Source of the DNA: Bathymodiolus brooksi
Lineage: Eukaryota; Mollusca; Bivalvia; Mytilida; Modiolidae
Direction: 5' to 3'
DNA length: 64,000 bases
Assembly: GCA_963680875.1 (NCBI GenBank)
Contig: OY804580.1
Location: 93,339,353 to 93,403,352, forward strand
The notes beneath the pieces were generated by a model. The model did not search any database and had not been told where the DNA came from. It saw nothing but the letters and a program-made list of their open reading frames with translations. Positions 12,282 to 22,770 of the stretch are shown here, piece after piece. Positions within the stretch are counted from its first letter, which is position 1; the number at the start of each line of letters is the position of its first letter. Both the position numbers and the translations under genes were made by a program.

Positions 12282-12339
12282 TAATCACTGGTGCAGCAAT
12301 TTTTATCCCATAACAATTTAATATCAAATATTTTCATCA

Positions 12340-12430
12340 ATGATATTGGAAATTACGTATGGCCTCATGAAAAATTTAGAAACAACAGGATTTGTATCGT
12401 ATTACAAGGACACGATAATATTTCATGAAG
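12340..12430 (+). CDS. Membrane protein exon 1
   Basis: ATG at 12340 opens 30 codons ending FHE plus one base, with donor gtatgt. It encodes MILEITYGLMKNLETTG and a tyrosine-rich end (VSYYKD). Confidence 0.55.
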
Positions 12431-13613
12431 GTATGTATTTAATTACTATAGATTAGTTTTTTCCCATTGTCTGTTAAGAAAACACTATCCGATATAAAGG
12501 TGAAATGTGACCGCGCGGTGTGCTCAACTTGTACTTACAATTACATATTTCCGCTAAATGGTTTACTCCAGGCACTCTAACTTCCTGTAATGATGAACAG
12601 GGCCAAATGTGGTTCAATATATATATATTTCTGAAAGTAGCATAAACCTAACAATTGAATATTTGTTTCAGTTCACATCGTTTTGTTTGTGTTTTTCCCC
12701 AATTTCCCTCAGCAGTCATCGCTTGTTGATATAAGCGAAAACGAGGAAATTTGGTGTCCAACAAATATTAATGAATTCATAATATCAGATCTTACACAGG
12801 TAATTTCTGAGTACGAGTTTAAAACTCTTTCTGAAAATCGTCCAATGAAAACAGTGTATAATTTAAATACTGTGTTCTTATTGGTCGTCTGTGGAGTACC
12901 AGTGAAAAACACGTCCTCGAAAATTGTAGACCGGTAAGACTGGAACGGATAAAACAAAAAATGCATAAATATTACAAATATAAATTAATAGATAAACCAA
13001 ACTTATTATAGGAAAAAAAACTCACAAAAAAAACCAATAGTTTTTGCATGTGAATCGCTTATGCTTTAATTGTTATTTGACGCAAAATAATATCGTGGTG
13101 GCACGAATACATGGTTGCTTCACATCAAAATGAGACATGGATGTAAATCAATATGCAAGAAAGAACATTATAGAACATACGATAGCATTTTAGAAATCGT
13201 TCAATGTATCATCTTTATTTTCCCATATCAACACGATATTACTACACCACGTACTAATATGAACCACATTTAGATTCCAGGCACAATATGACATGGTATT
13301 TATCTATCACATATTCTTGTCTTTAACTGTTTGGAGTATCTTATTTGCTTTACTGAGCATAGGCAATTATTGTTTATTTACAAAAAAGAAGCCACGAAAT
13401 GCGTCAATAAAACCGTCAGCTGATCTGTTCCAAGACAAGGACAAGTAAGTCATTATTATGTTTTGTTTTCAGGAAACTCAAAATACACTTATTATTTTCT
13501 TGTGTTTAATATAAAACACGGGGTATAAGATTACATTAGTTGTAGCTGAACAAATTTGAAATTTCAGGATAAGTGGATTAAATACAGAGAAACGTGAGAA
13601 CGAATCGGATTAG
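12340..13613 (+). CDS. Small single-pass membrane protein (unrecognised, spliced)
   Basis: Four exons (12340-12430, 12672-12799, 13281-13444, 13568-13613) have GT-AG borders and matching phases (1, 0, 2) and give 142 residues. Residues 1-77 hold a short hydrophobic run (VHIVLFVFF, 31-39) and then a polar stretch with one Cys (EIWCPTN). Residues 78-106 are a strong membrane span (MVFIYHIFLSLTVW onward), followed by a basic stop-transfer TKKKPR and a charged tail ending ENESD. The start is constrained: an in-frame TAA lies at 12319-12321 and no AG acceptor lies between it and ATG 12340. I do not recognise the family. It follows the RGS stop by 58 bases, so it may share a transcript. It could also be the 3' part of a longer gene using other exons. 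Confidence 0.6.
12672..12799 (+). CDS. Membrane protein exon 2
   Basis: The acceptor is tgtttcag and the donor gtaatt. It completes a Val codon and runs 42 codons to DLTQ in phase 0. Confidence 0.6.
13281..13444 (+). CDS. Membrane protein exon 3 (transmembrane span)
   Basis: The acceptor is gattccag and the donor gtaagt, leaving two bases. It encodes the membrane helix and the basic flank FTKKKPRNAS. Confidence 0.7.
13568..13613 (+). CDS. Membrane protein last exon
   Basis: The acceptor is atttcag. One base completes a Lys codon, then ISGLNTEKRENESD and TAG. No AATAAA is seen just downstream; TATAAA occurs at 13614 as a weak variant. Confidence 0.6.
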
Positions 13614-14217
13614 TATAAACATATTTTATTAATTAATTCAATATTACACATAATGATAATACACATATAAATTATATCGGATTAACGCATCCTTTTGATA
13701 ATATGGAACTCCTAATGCGGCGAACTATACCTATCCCGCGAAAATCATTACAAACTATTTGATTATTCCATTTTTCCTTTTTAGCTTTGCAAACAAGGAA
13801 CATGACTTGTTTGCTTTTTAAATACTTTACATCCATAATGCAGCGTTTATAATGAGGTAATAACATAGCATATCTTACATTGCGGAGGTTATTTGACTGG
13901 AGTTATCTACCAACTATTGTCTTCCTGTCGATCTACCCTATGTCTGGGAAACTGTTATTTACTACTCGTTAAAGCGTAGTAACATTAATGCTCCCTTTTC
14001 ATAATTCCTTATTACCTTTTGACATTTCGTAGGGAGAGTTCATTATACCCTGTATCTTATATGATGCTGCTAGCAATTGTGCATAATATTGTCATTGATA
14101 CTTGACTCCAAAGTTTCAAAACTGTTTAGAATTTTATAATACAGTTAATAGTAGTCATCTCTTTAGTAATACTAATATTTTGCATGTTAATTATTTTTAG
14201 CTTTTTATTAGCCTTGC
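13614..14217. other. 3' flank of the membrane-protein gene
   Basis: AT-rich sequence with no recognised element or ORF worth calling. Confidence 0.45.
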
Positions 14218-14720
14218 TGATCTGATATTATTGTGATGACTGTTGGACTGCTGGTCTGATATTATCATGATGATGGTTGGACTGCTTGTCTGATATTTTC
14301 ATTATGAATTGGATATATACTAAGATATTATGGTGATGACTCTTAGACTTCTCATAATATCGTGATGACTGTCATATTGCCGGTCTGATATTATCATACT
14401 GAATAATGACCTCCTCTGCTGATATGATATCATTGTGATGACTCTTAGACAGTGGGACTGAAATTATTGCAATGATGGTTGTTCTGCTGGAAATAGCATG
14501 GTGACTGTAGGACTGCAGGTCTCATATGGCTATGGTAGTTGTCAGGACTCGCATGGTGATGTTCGTTAGACTCATATTGTATTGATGGCGGTTGGATGGT
14601 GGATGAATCGGTGTAATAACGATTGCTGGTGAATGGTTTGATAGGTAATGACATTGGAAGCTATGAGATTCCAGAATATGATGGCTGGAATGTTGGCATA
14701 ATACAATTTGCCAAACATAG
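14218..14720. repeat. Degenerate 34-bp minisatellite
   Basis: Units such as CTGATATTATTGTGATGACT plus GGACTGCTGGT repeat with a 34-bp period at first, then decay. The minus-strand frames at 14445-14654 and 14522-14791 (His- and Asn-rich) are by-products of this repeat. Confidence 0.75.
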
Positions 14721-15152
14721 CGTTGACAGTTGGGCTTATGTCTACAGTTGGTAGACATTAGTCTACAGCTAATAATAATGTTTCGCGTCATGTGTCAATG
14801 CGTTACATCTAATTGTCAGATTATATACAAGAATGTTGTCAGCAGTGATATCAAACACCATAGTTCATTACATCACAAAACTGTGTATAAGTTATTAAAC
14901 ATAGTATACTGTGGCACACCATATCCTTGATTACCCCCTTTTCGTGTTGTAATAGAACATTTACTATGTAAATGTATATCCGTGTCTCAATTACAGTGTA
15001 CGATGCAATGCAATACTGAACCTTTCGGCGTATCTGTATTTGATCCCCACGGCCAGTTTATCCACATTTTACATACATTGCAGGTAGAAATAATAGCGAC
15101 ACTATCTTAAGCGTTATCTTCATAGCGAGAGAATCTTACACATCTATCTTTA

Positions 15153-15359
15153 GGGACCGACCATTTAACTTGAAAGGGGGGGGGGGTATGTTTTTTTGTT
15201 TCGTTGAGAAAAAAATTTTCGGACAACACAAGAGTTAAAATATTTTTTTTTTTCCAGAATTTAACATTAGGTTTTATGACAAAAACTCTGAATCAGATTA
15301 TTTTTTTTTTCCTCCACCAAAATCAGAATATTTTTTTCAGCAGTTAAATGGTCGTTCCC
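15153..15359. mobile_element. Harbinger-like MITE (TTA target duplication)
   Basis: The left end GGGACCGACCATTTAACT and right end AGTTAAATGGTCGTTCCC form an 18-bp inverted repeat with one mismatch, flanked on both sides by TTA (15150-15152 and 15360-15362). TTA duplications with G-rich ends are typical of PIF/Harbinger elements. The 207-bp interior has long A/T runs and no ORF. A truncated reverse-complement copy abuts the retrotransposon at 27769-27935. Confidence 0.8.
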
Positions 15360-15362
15360 TTA

Positions 15363-16262
15363 AGAGTTTCTGCGATAAAACTTGGACAAGACACATATGT
15401 TCTTTTCCTGACATGGTGCAGGTTTTTATATGGGACAAAACAACATGGTTGGTTTAAAATAAACGGGTTTATTGTGTTCAGTCATCAGCAGAAATCTCAG
15501 TAGTGATCATGACAACAACATAAACCCTGGCTCACACCTTGCTTCACACAAAAGAAGAAAACACTGGAATCGGATGGATATCGAGGCAGTCATATAACAT
15601 CGGAATTTTGCTTACCAAATGACAGAGCTGGTGACAAAATACATCTAATAAGCTACGCCAGTAATGGGAATAATTAATAAAGGGATGGAGTCAGCAGAGT
15701 GAATGTCATATAAATTTCAAATACAGCCGGTCCAAGCAGATATTATACACCAGATGTGCCTTCTCGATTAAATGTCTTCTGTGAAGATTGCCACAAAATA
15801 GTTCGAAAATCGTTTTTAAATAAAGCAATTGAAGAACAATATGTCTTAAAAACTTGATATAAAATATGTCCGTGAATAGACAATTTCATTTCAGACTACA
15901 TCGTGTGCTAATCATTAAGTTGAAAATAGTATGTGCATTATTGTATTATTAAAGATAGAATTGAAAAATAAATATATATATTTGAAAATATTGTTATTAT
16001 GTTATTTAAAACCACACCCTTATTTAGAAAAGAACGACAAAAACGGACTATATATTTTTAATGCAACATTCTCACTACAATGTATAAACGAACTCTTAAT
16101 GTAATACATAATCCCCTATGGTCTTACACATTTAACACAACATCGTTGGGTATCAACAGGCGTTCGGATTAGATATATTGTTAAATATATAAAGTGTGTA
16201 ATCATTGGGACTGGTTGTGGTGTTCGCTATACACAATACTTTGGTAAGTTAAAGGTTTTAGG
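15363..16262. other. Intergenic, no gene seen
   Basis: AT-rich sequence with no recognised element. Confidence 0.4.
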
Positions 16263-16440
16263 CATATACAGGTTAGAGACAGCCGAAGGGGCAATCAAGC
16301 ATGGACAATCCTCAATTCGCAATACAAAGACAACGAAAACCAAAAACACAACACCATATGTGTTGGACAACACAATACACAAACAAACAAATAATGTAAA
16401 TAGAACATGAGCCACCGTACAACTGGAGGTACTTACAAAC
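16263..16440 (+). repeat. Repeat family S5 (GAAGGGGCAATCAAG)
   Basis: It matches 54672-54870 in wording and order: GAAGGGGCAATCAAG, ATATGTGTTGGACA and AATAATGTAAATAGAACA. The class is unknown. The minus-strand frame across it is not a gene. Confidence 0.65.
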
Positions 16441-17092
16441 CGAACATCGTTTTCATTCGGAATTACAATATAATAATTAAAATGAAAATAAGATTAATCT
16501 GAAACTTATAATTAAGCTGTATACAATAAATCGGAATATACGCTGCAAGCGGTACTGGCAGATGATATCAGACATATACGCACCGTACCTGTGAATATGG
16601 GAGCAGTTAAGGTAAAACATTGCTGTCAGAATGACATGGGTTTTAGAAAATTGCTGGCAATGTGTTTGCAGTAGTACTAAATGAACCATCGACACCAGAT
16701 GAGAGTAGTCACACATCAACTACAGATACATAACGAGTCATACTTACGTACGCGCCATATCTTTGAGTGACATGTGGAACACAAAGGGAAGAAGACGGTT
16801 GTTTATGAAGATGTTTGAAGCTCAAGTATCCGATTCAAACACAGTAAGTCAATATCTTCCTCTTATTTGAATATTGAAATCATAATTGTTTTGCTTTGTT
16901 AGAATGCCCTATCCCGCAACATTAGTTTGTGTAAGACAGGATATCGGTGTTCAAAGTCACAATAGCTCTTTATTTAGTATGTGCGAGTAATTAAATTCAA
17001 ACACAAAATAAAATAAAATAAATCATGAAGGAAAACTGTAGACATTGTTGATAAATAATATGAATGGATAATTCTTTGACTATATTTTCATC
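16441..17092. other. Intergenic, no gene seen
   Basis: It holds one exon-like stretch at 16764-16853 (ATGTGGAACACAAAGGG to a GTAAGT donor). It matches no family and links to no neighbour in a supportable way. Confidence 0.4.
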
Positions 17093-17275
17093 ACTAACGT
17101 TGTGAGTTCGAACCCCAGGCGAGGTGTACTCGATACAAGATTATGTGATACAGTTTTTCATTGACTTGCGACAGATCGATGGTTTTCTCCGGGTACTCCG
17201 GTTTCCTCCACCAATACAACTAACTGCCATGACATAACTGAAATATTGCTGAAAGTGGCGTTGAATATCGTAACC
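17093..17275 (+). repeat. SINE (family S1), head truncated
   Basis: The box B-like GAGTTCGAACCCC at about 17104 is followed by the family body (GATGGTTTTCTCCGGGTAC) and the tail block (CATAACTGAAATATTGC, GTGGCGTTGAA). Confidence 0.8.
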
Positions 17276-18433
17276 TTAACCCTCACCCCAATATATTTTA
17301 TTCTGATCTGTTGGGGGAGTTTGTTGTGTTGCATTTGTAAATTTCTATTCAATCTAGAGCTAGAATAACCTAATAATGGAATCATTCAAATGCATAATAC
17401 AACATATAATCATTAACATTGTGTACGGCATTCATTCGTTTTGGTTTTTTGAGTAATCATACGTTCCTTTTTGTTCTGATGAGCCATGGGTACATCTTTG
17501 AACCATATTTATAACCGATTTCAGAACTATTGCTACAAATCTACAATACAATTCCTGGCAACTAACATATTTGTATTACATGCCTGTTTGCAGAATGTCA
17601 ATTATATTTTTTGTGTTAGAATGATACCATCATGGCGATCAAATTGAAAAAAAATGGCGTTCTGAATCAAAATGATTTACCGGGTAAATACTAAGCTCAC
17701 AATCATCCCAGTGTGTGGTCTGGCTGTCATACAAGATGCTGTTTGATTTGTGTATGTGAGGTATTTCTTTGGTTTTTAATTGAAGTTAATATACCCAGTA
17801 TTGCTTCTTAGAGGTCAGATATAATAATACAATGAACATAGCAAAATAGTGAATGGTCTTGTTTAAGCAAACCAGAGTTAACTAATTACGATTTTACATT
17901 ATATATACATGCAATACCATGTGTTTTCAAAACATATATACAGATGTCATTTCTTGACCAATTTTGCTGAAAGATTCGCTCACAAATTCATATTGTTTTG
18001 AAGCTGTTCTTCATTATCTTCGTATCCTCTTTTGATTTCAGGGTATGTTAGTGTCCATATACCTAATTTAAACCCGCTACTTTTTTATTCAAGTTCATGT
18101 ACCAAGATAACAAAGTGAATGATCGTGTATATTTGCTTGAAGGGGATTGGGTTTGCTTCTTTCTAAGATTTTTTTCATTTGATTTTGGAATTGTTCCCAC
18201 GGTGTGGTAATTTTATTTCCATTTCATTTATATACGGTTTTAAAATTTAACGATTTAAACGCATTCTTGAATTATTGATGTTAGCAAATCTTTAATAAAT
18301 AAGATTTCTGTTTATTAACTCGTGAATATCTAAAAATCATAAATCAGCTAAAACTATTTGCATTTGTGAGCCAAATTGCAGATAAAGAGTCCATAGATGA
18401 CCTCTGTATAATGTTTTGAAAGGAAACGTGGTT
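17276..18433. other. Intergenic with one S3 repeat copy
   Basis: A family S3 repeat copy lies at about 18095-18225 (CAAGTTCATGTACCAAG, TTTGGAATTGTTCCCAC). The remainder is unrecognised. Confidence 0.45.
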
Positions 18434-18915
18434 TTACATAATATATATATTTATCCTGCAATCAGTACATTTGCTGTACAAATATGCTATACGAATAAAT
18501 GTTTGCTTTATTTGTACTAGACGAATAAACTTTTCGTACCATACGAATAAACTTTTCAGCCTACGAATAAACTTTCCTGGTACCCTGTAGCTATGTACAG
18601 CGGAGGGCGCAGAAAAGTATGAAACTGGTACTAATGCAACGCGGACCACGAAGAAGGCACCCTTGACAACATTTATGAAAGGCGAGGAATGACGCTTGTT
18701 TCTGTCCTTTTTGTTTAAATCTGACAAGTTTTCCGACTTTTTTGACATTGCAGGATAAACACAATATACGTACATTGTCGTTAAATATAAAATCATTTGT
18801 ACTCGCTGCGAAACAGGCCTGAAAAGCTCGCCAAAGGCTCGCTATTCTGCCTGTTTCTAAAGCTCGTACAAGTAAATTTTATATTTACCGACAATGTACG
18901 TATATTGTATATTTA
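18434..18915. mobile_element. Foldback DNA element with GTACATTGTCG ends
   Basis: ACAATATACGTACATTGTCG near 18759-18778 and its reverse complement near 18890-18908 enclose a partly palindromic interior (CTCGCTGCGAAACAGGC, GCCTGTTTCTAAAGCTCG). The 5' side, with ACGAATAAACTTTT repeats and AGGTACC-type sequence, is shared with 62290-62580, so a larger element is present in pieces. The minus-strand frame at 18434-18796 is within it and is not called. Confidence 0.6.
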
Positions 18916-18924
18916 TATATATAT

Positions 18925-20985
18925 ATAAACGTCTAAAATGGTTTATAAAACAACACCAAGTACACAAAACAAAGTGATAAAGAATTAAACACTTCGTTGA
19001 ATGGCAAAATGTTCGTCCACCGAGTGACTTTATCAATGTCTAATCACAGGTACGTGTGAACAGGACCCTATGATGCCCTTTTTTTTAGATGTTGCCCCCC
19101 CCCTTTTTTTTTCTTTTCTTTTTTTTAACATCGATTTTTTTTCAAAAAACAACATTTTGCAACTTTCTATGTATCACTGTATGACATATATACAATAAAT
19201 ACAATCAAACAGTAGTTTCTATCCATGCCGATTTTCTGATATAATATTATAAGAGAGAATGTAAGTCACTCTTCTTTGTTTACATTGGGGTGCATGTTGT
19301 GCATTCATCTTAAATCTAGTGAATAAAAAAGGCCTACCTGTCTGGAAATTGGTTTATTCCTTCTCTGTATATAGTATTCTCCCTGAAAACACACGTCAAT
19401 ATTTATTTACAGCAGCTGACAACTCTCCATGGAACATTTTCCACTCGCGATTTGCGATTTTCAGACGACATTTTTGAAAACTCGAATTAAAGCTACGGAA
19501 GTGTGATATTAGCGACATCTGCTGGTCATTTGAAATATTGACGATACGGTAAAACGCGAGAGTTCCGGGTAAAAAGTTCGGGAATTTTTTGGCGCAAAAT
19601 TTAATTTTACCCGGAACTCTCGTGTTTTACCGTATCGTCAATATTTCAAATGACCAGCAGATGTCGCTAATATCACACTTCCGTAGCTTTAATTCGAGTT
19701 TTCAAAAATGTCGTCTGAAAATCGCGAGTGGAAAATGTTCCATGGAGAGTTGTCAGCTGCTGTAAATAAATATTGATGTGTGTTTTCAGGGAGAATAATA
19801 TATACAGAGAAGGAATAAACCAATTTCCAGACAGGTAGGCCTTTTTTATTCACTAAATTTAAGATGAATGCACAACATGTACCCCAATGTAAACAAAGAA
19901 GAGTGACTTACCTTCTCTCTTATAATATTATGTCAGAAAACCGGCATGGATAGAAACTACTGTTTGATTGTATTTATTGTATATATGTCATACAGTGATA
20001 CATAGAAAGTTGCAAAATGTTGTGAAAAAAAATCGATGTTAAAAAAAAAGGGGGGGCATCATAGGGTCCTGTCCACACGTACCTGTGTGTCTAATTAAAT
20101 AAAATCTCGAAACAATATAGCGACGTTTTCAAATTTCCAAAAAGTTTTTGACGGTCCATGTACGGCACAAAAGAACCAGAAGATGCACATATGAAACTAC
20201 ATGTATAAAAGAATGGAAATCCTACATATAAATTAATAAAAGTACAATAACAATAATATAAATACACAATAGGGCTACACATTTAAATAAATGTTCAATT
20301 AGAAATAAAAATAAATATAAAAATGAGACATTATTGGTAAATGTATCAAATAGCACTGTCAAAATATTGTTGAAAACGGTGATCAATGAGAAAAAGTAAT
20401 GATCAATGAGAAAAAGTAATATCCTCTCTTGACTCCTATTGTTGTTGGTCTCCTCCAGTCGTATTAGGACATACAGTTTGCTCTATTGGCCCAAAGTATA
20501 TATTCCACACTGTGGCGGGCCGTTTTTTTTAATGAGTTTGGGTATTATACCGTTTTCAACTGTATATTTTGACAGTGCTATTTGATACATTTACCAATAA
20601 TGTCTCATGTTTATATTTATTTTTATTTCTAATTTAACATTTATTTAAATATGTAGCCCTATTGTGTATTTATATTATTGTTATTGTACTTTTATTAATT
20701 TATATGTAGGATTTCCGTTCTTTTATGCATGTTGTTTCATATGTGCATCTTCTGGTTCTTTTGTGCCGTACATGGACCGTCAAAAACTTTTTTTGAAATT
20801 TGAAACGTCGCTATATTGTTTCGAGATTTAGATTTTATTTAATTAGACATTGATAAAGTCTCTCGCTGGGACGAAAATTTTGTCATTCAACGAAGTGTTT
20901 AATTCTTTATCACTTTGTTTTGTGTACTTGGTGTTATTTTACAAACCATTTTAGACGTTTATAATTGTTTTACTTGTATAGTATC
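18925..20985. mobile_element. Large foldback element interrupted by a hAT-like insertion
   Basis: The left arm runs from about 18925 to 19044, is broken by the insertion at 19045-20087, and resumes at 20096 to about 20380. The right arm, about 20540-20985, is its reverse complement (for example CGTCTAAAATGGTTTATAAA at left against TTTACAAACCATTTTAGACG at right). Removing the insertion restores an element of roughly 1 kb with arms of about 400 bp and a short unique centre (about 20381-20539). No transposase ORF is seen. Confidence 0.75.
19045..20087. mobile_element. hAT-like foldback element, 1,043 bp, 8-bp target duplication
   Basis: The ends CACAGGTACGTGTG and CACACGTACCTGTG are inverted repeats, and TGTCTAAT flanks both sides (19037-19044 and 20088-20095). 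Arms of 530 bp (19045-19574) and 483 bp (19605-20087) are near-perfect reverse complements around a 30-bp loop. Eight-base duplications are typical of hAT transposons. It has no coding capacity, so it must be mobilised in trans. Confidence 0.85.
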
Positions 20986-21116
20986 GTTATACCGTAACGA
21001 TCCAACACCGTTACGGTATAACGATACTATACAAGTAAAACAATTATAAACGTCTAAAATGGTTTGCAAAACAACACCAAGTACACAAAACAAAGTGATA
21101 AAGAATTAAACACTTC
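20986..21116. mobile_element. Terminal piece of a second foldback copy, head to head
   Basis: The junction CCGTAACGATCCAACACCGT marks the meeting of two element ends. From about 21000 the sequence repeats the left arm of the neighbouring foldback (ACGTCTAAAATGGTTTGC onward) until it is cut at about 21116. Confidence 0.65.
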
Positions 21117-21117
21117 C

Positions 21118-22770
21118 ATATATTACGGATTTAGTTTGTTACACATATTTTCATTGGTTCCTCAGCCCTGAATGTCAGCATATATTCGGAAAACAGACGG
21201 TCCCCAAAAACGATTAAAACATGGACGACAAAACATTACGCTTCACTGAATCAATGGTATAATACGGGATAATAAATGTATTTTTACCAAGTTGAATGCT
21301 GTTTTTATACTCAAAACGGCTGCATGAACAAAAAATATTACAACGGTTAATTCCGTCACAAATACCTGATCGATTCAGCAAACTCCTATGTTCCACGGCT
21401 GTACCATAACAAATAAACAAAACGTTGAGCCTTGAAAACTTTCGACGTCATGGGGCCACACCAAGGTTTTATTTACATGTAGTTAACATTTAAATTATTC
21501 AAACTGTTTCGCAAAACCCGTTGTTTTGTTATGTGATATATTAATGTTATATTTATAAAGTTTATAAAATTGACTACATATGAAACTGTATTGATTTAGA
21601 AATTTAGTACAGTATTTTCATTCATGAGACACCATATACATGAAATATGACGTGACACATATTTTGACGTCATTGAAGAATGACGTCAAAGGTACGGACA
21701 TCTAGAGATACGAAAAATGAAAATAAAAGAGGCAAATTTATTTAATACAGTTGGATATTGTATTTAAAAAAAAAGGTTAAATCCGTAATATATCTGTTAT
21801 TCAGCTATCAGACAGGGTATATAATGTGACATTCCCGGCTTATGATATATATTCCCTTCGGCTGCGCCTCAGGGAATATAGATCCTAAGCCGGGAATGTC
21901 ACATTATATATTCGGCTGCGCCTCAGGGAATATAGATCCTAAGCCGGGAATGTCACATTATATACCCTGTCTGATAGCTGAATAACATATAATATTACGA
22001 ATTTAGTTTGTTACACATATTTTCATTGGTTCTTCAACCCTGAATGTCAGCATATATTCGGAAAACAGACGGGGTATATATTTCAGTCCCCAACAACGAT
22101 TAAAACATGGACGACAAAACATTACGCTTCACTGAATCAATGGTATAATACGGAATAATAAATGTATTTTTACCAAATTAAATGCTGTTTTTATACTCAA
22201 AACGGCTGCATGAACAAAAAAATATTACAACGGTTAATTCCGCCACAAATACCTGATCGATTCAGCAAACTCCTATGTTCCACGGCTGTACCATAACAAA
22301 TAAACAAAACGTTGAGCCTTGAAAACTTTCGACGTCATGGGGCCACACCAAGGTTTTATTTACATGTAGTTAACATTTAAATTATTCAAACTGTTTCGCA
22401 AACCCGTTGTTTTGTTATGTGATATATTAATGTTATATTTATAAAGTTTATAAAATTTTCTACATATGAAACTGTATTGATTTAGAAATTTAGTACAGTA
22501 TTTTCCTTCATGAGACACCCTATACATGAAATATGACGTGACACATATTTTGACGTCATTGAAGAATGACGTCAAAGGTACGAAAACGGACATCTAGAGA
22601 TACGAAAAATGAAAATAAAAGAGGCAAATTTATTTAATACAGTTGGGTGTTGTATTTAAAAAGAAAGGTTAAATCCGTAATATATCTGTTATTCAGCTAT
22701 CAGACAGGGTATATAATTTGACATTCCCGGATTATTATGCATATTCCCTTCGGCTGCGCCTCAGGGAATA
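21118..22770 (+). repeat. 877-bp tandem unit made of an AT-rich element plus a hairpin
   Basis: Segments 21118-21795 and 21996-22690 are near-identical (for example GGTATAATACGG, CTCAAAACGGCTGCATG). Each begins with a TATTACGGATTTAG-type end and finishes with its reverse complement (AAATCCGTAATATA). Between them lies a hairpin, about 21798-21984, with arms TTCAGCTATCAGACAGGG and its reverse complement. A truncated second hairpin follows at 22690-22770. The short minus-strand frames inside are not genes. Confidence 0.75.

Noticed and set aside
16407..16429. ATGAGCCACCGTACAACTGG with a GT donor as B3GLCT exon 1
   Set aside because: The phase fits exon 2, but it lies in an interspersed repeat (family S5) and encodes no hydrophobic signal.
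16764..16853. Exon-like ATG frame before GTAAGT
   Set aside because: It ends in phase 0, which does not fit B3GLCT exon 2, and has no signal-like sequence or other partner.
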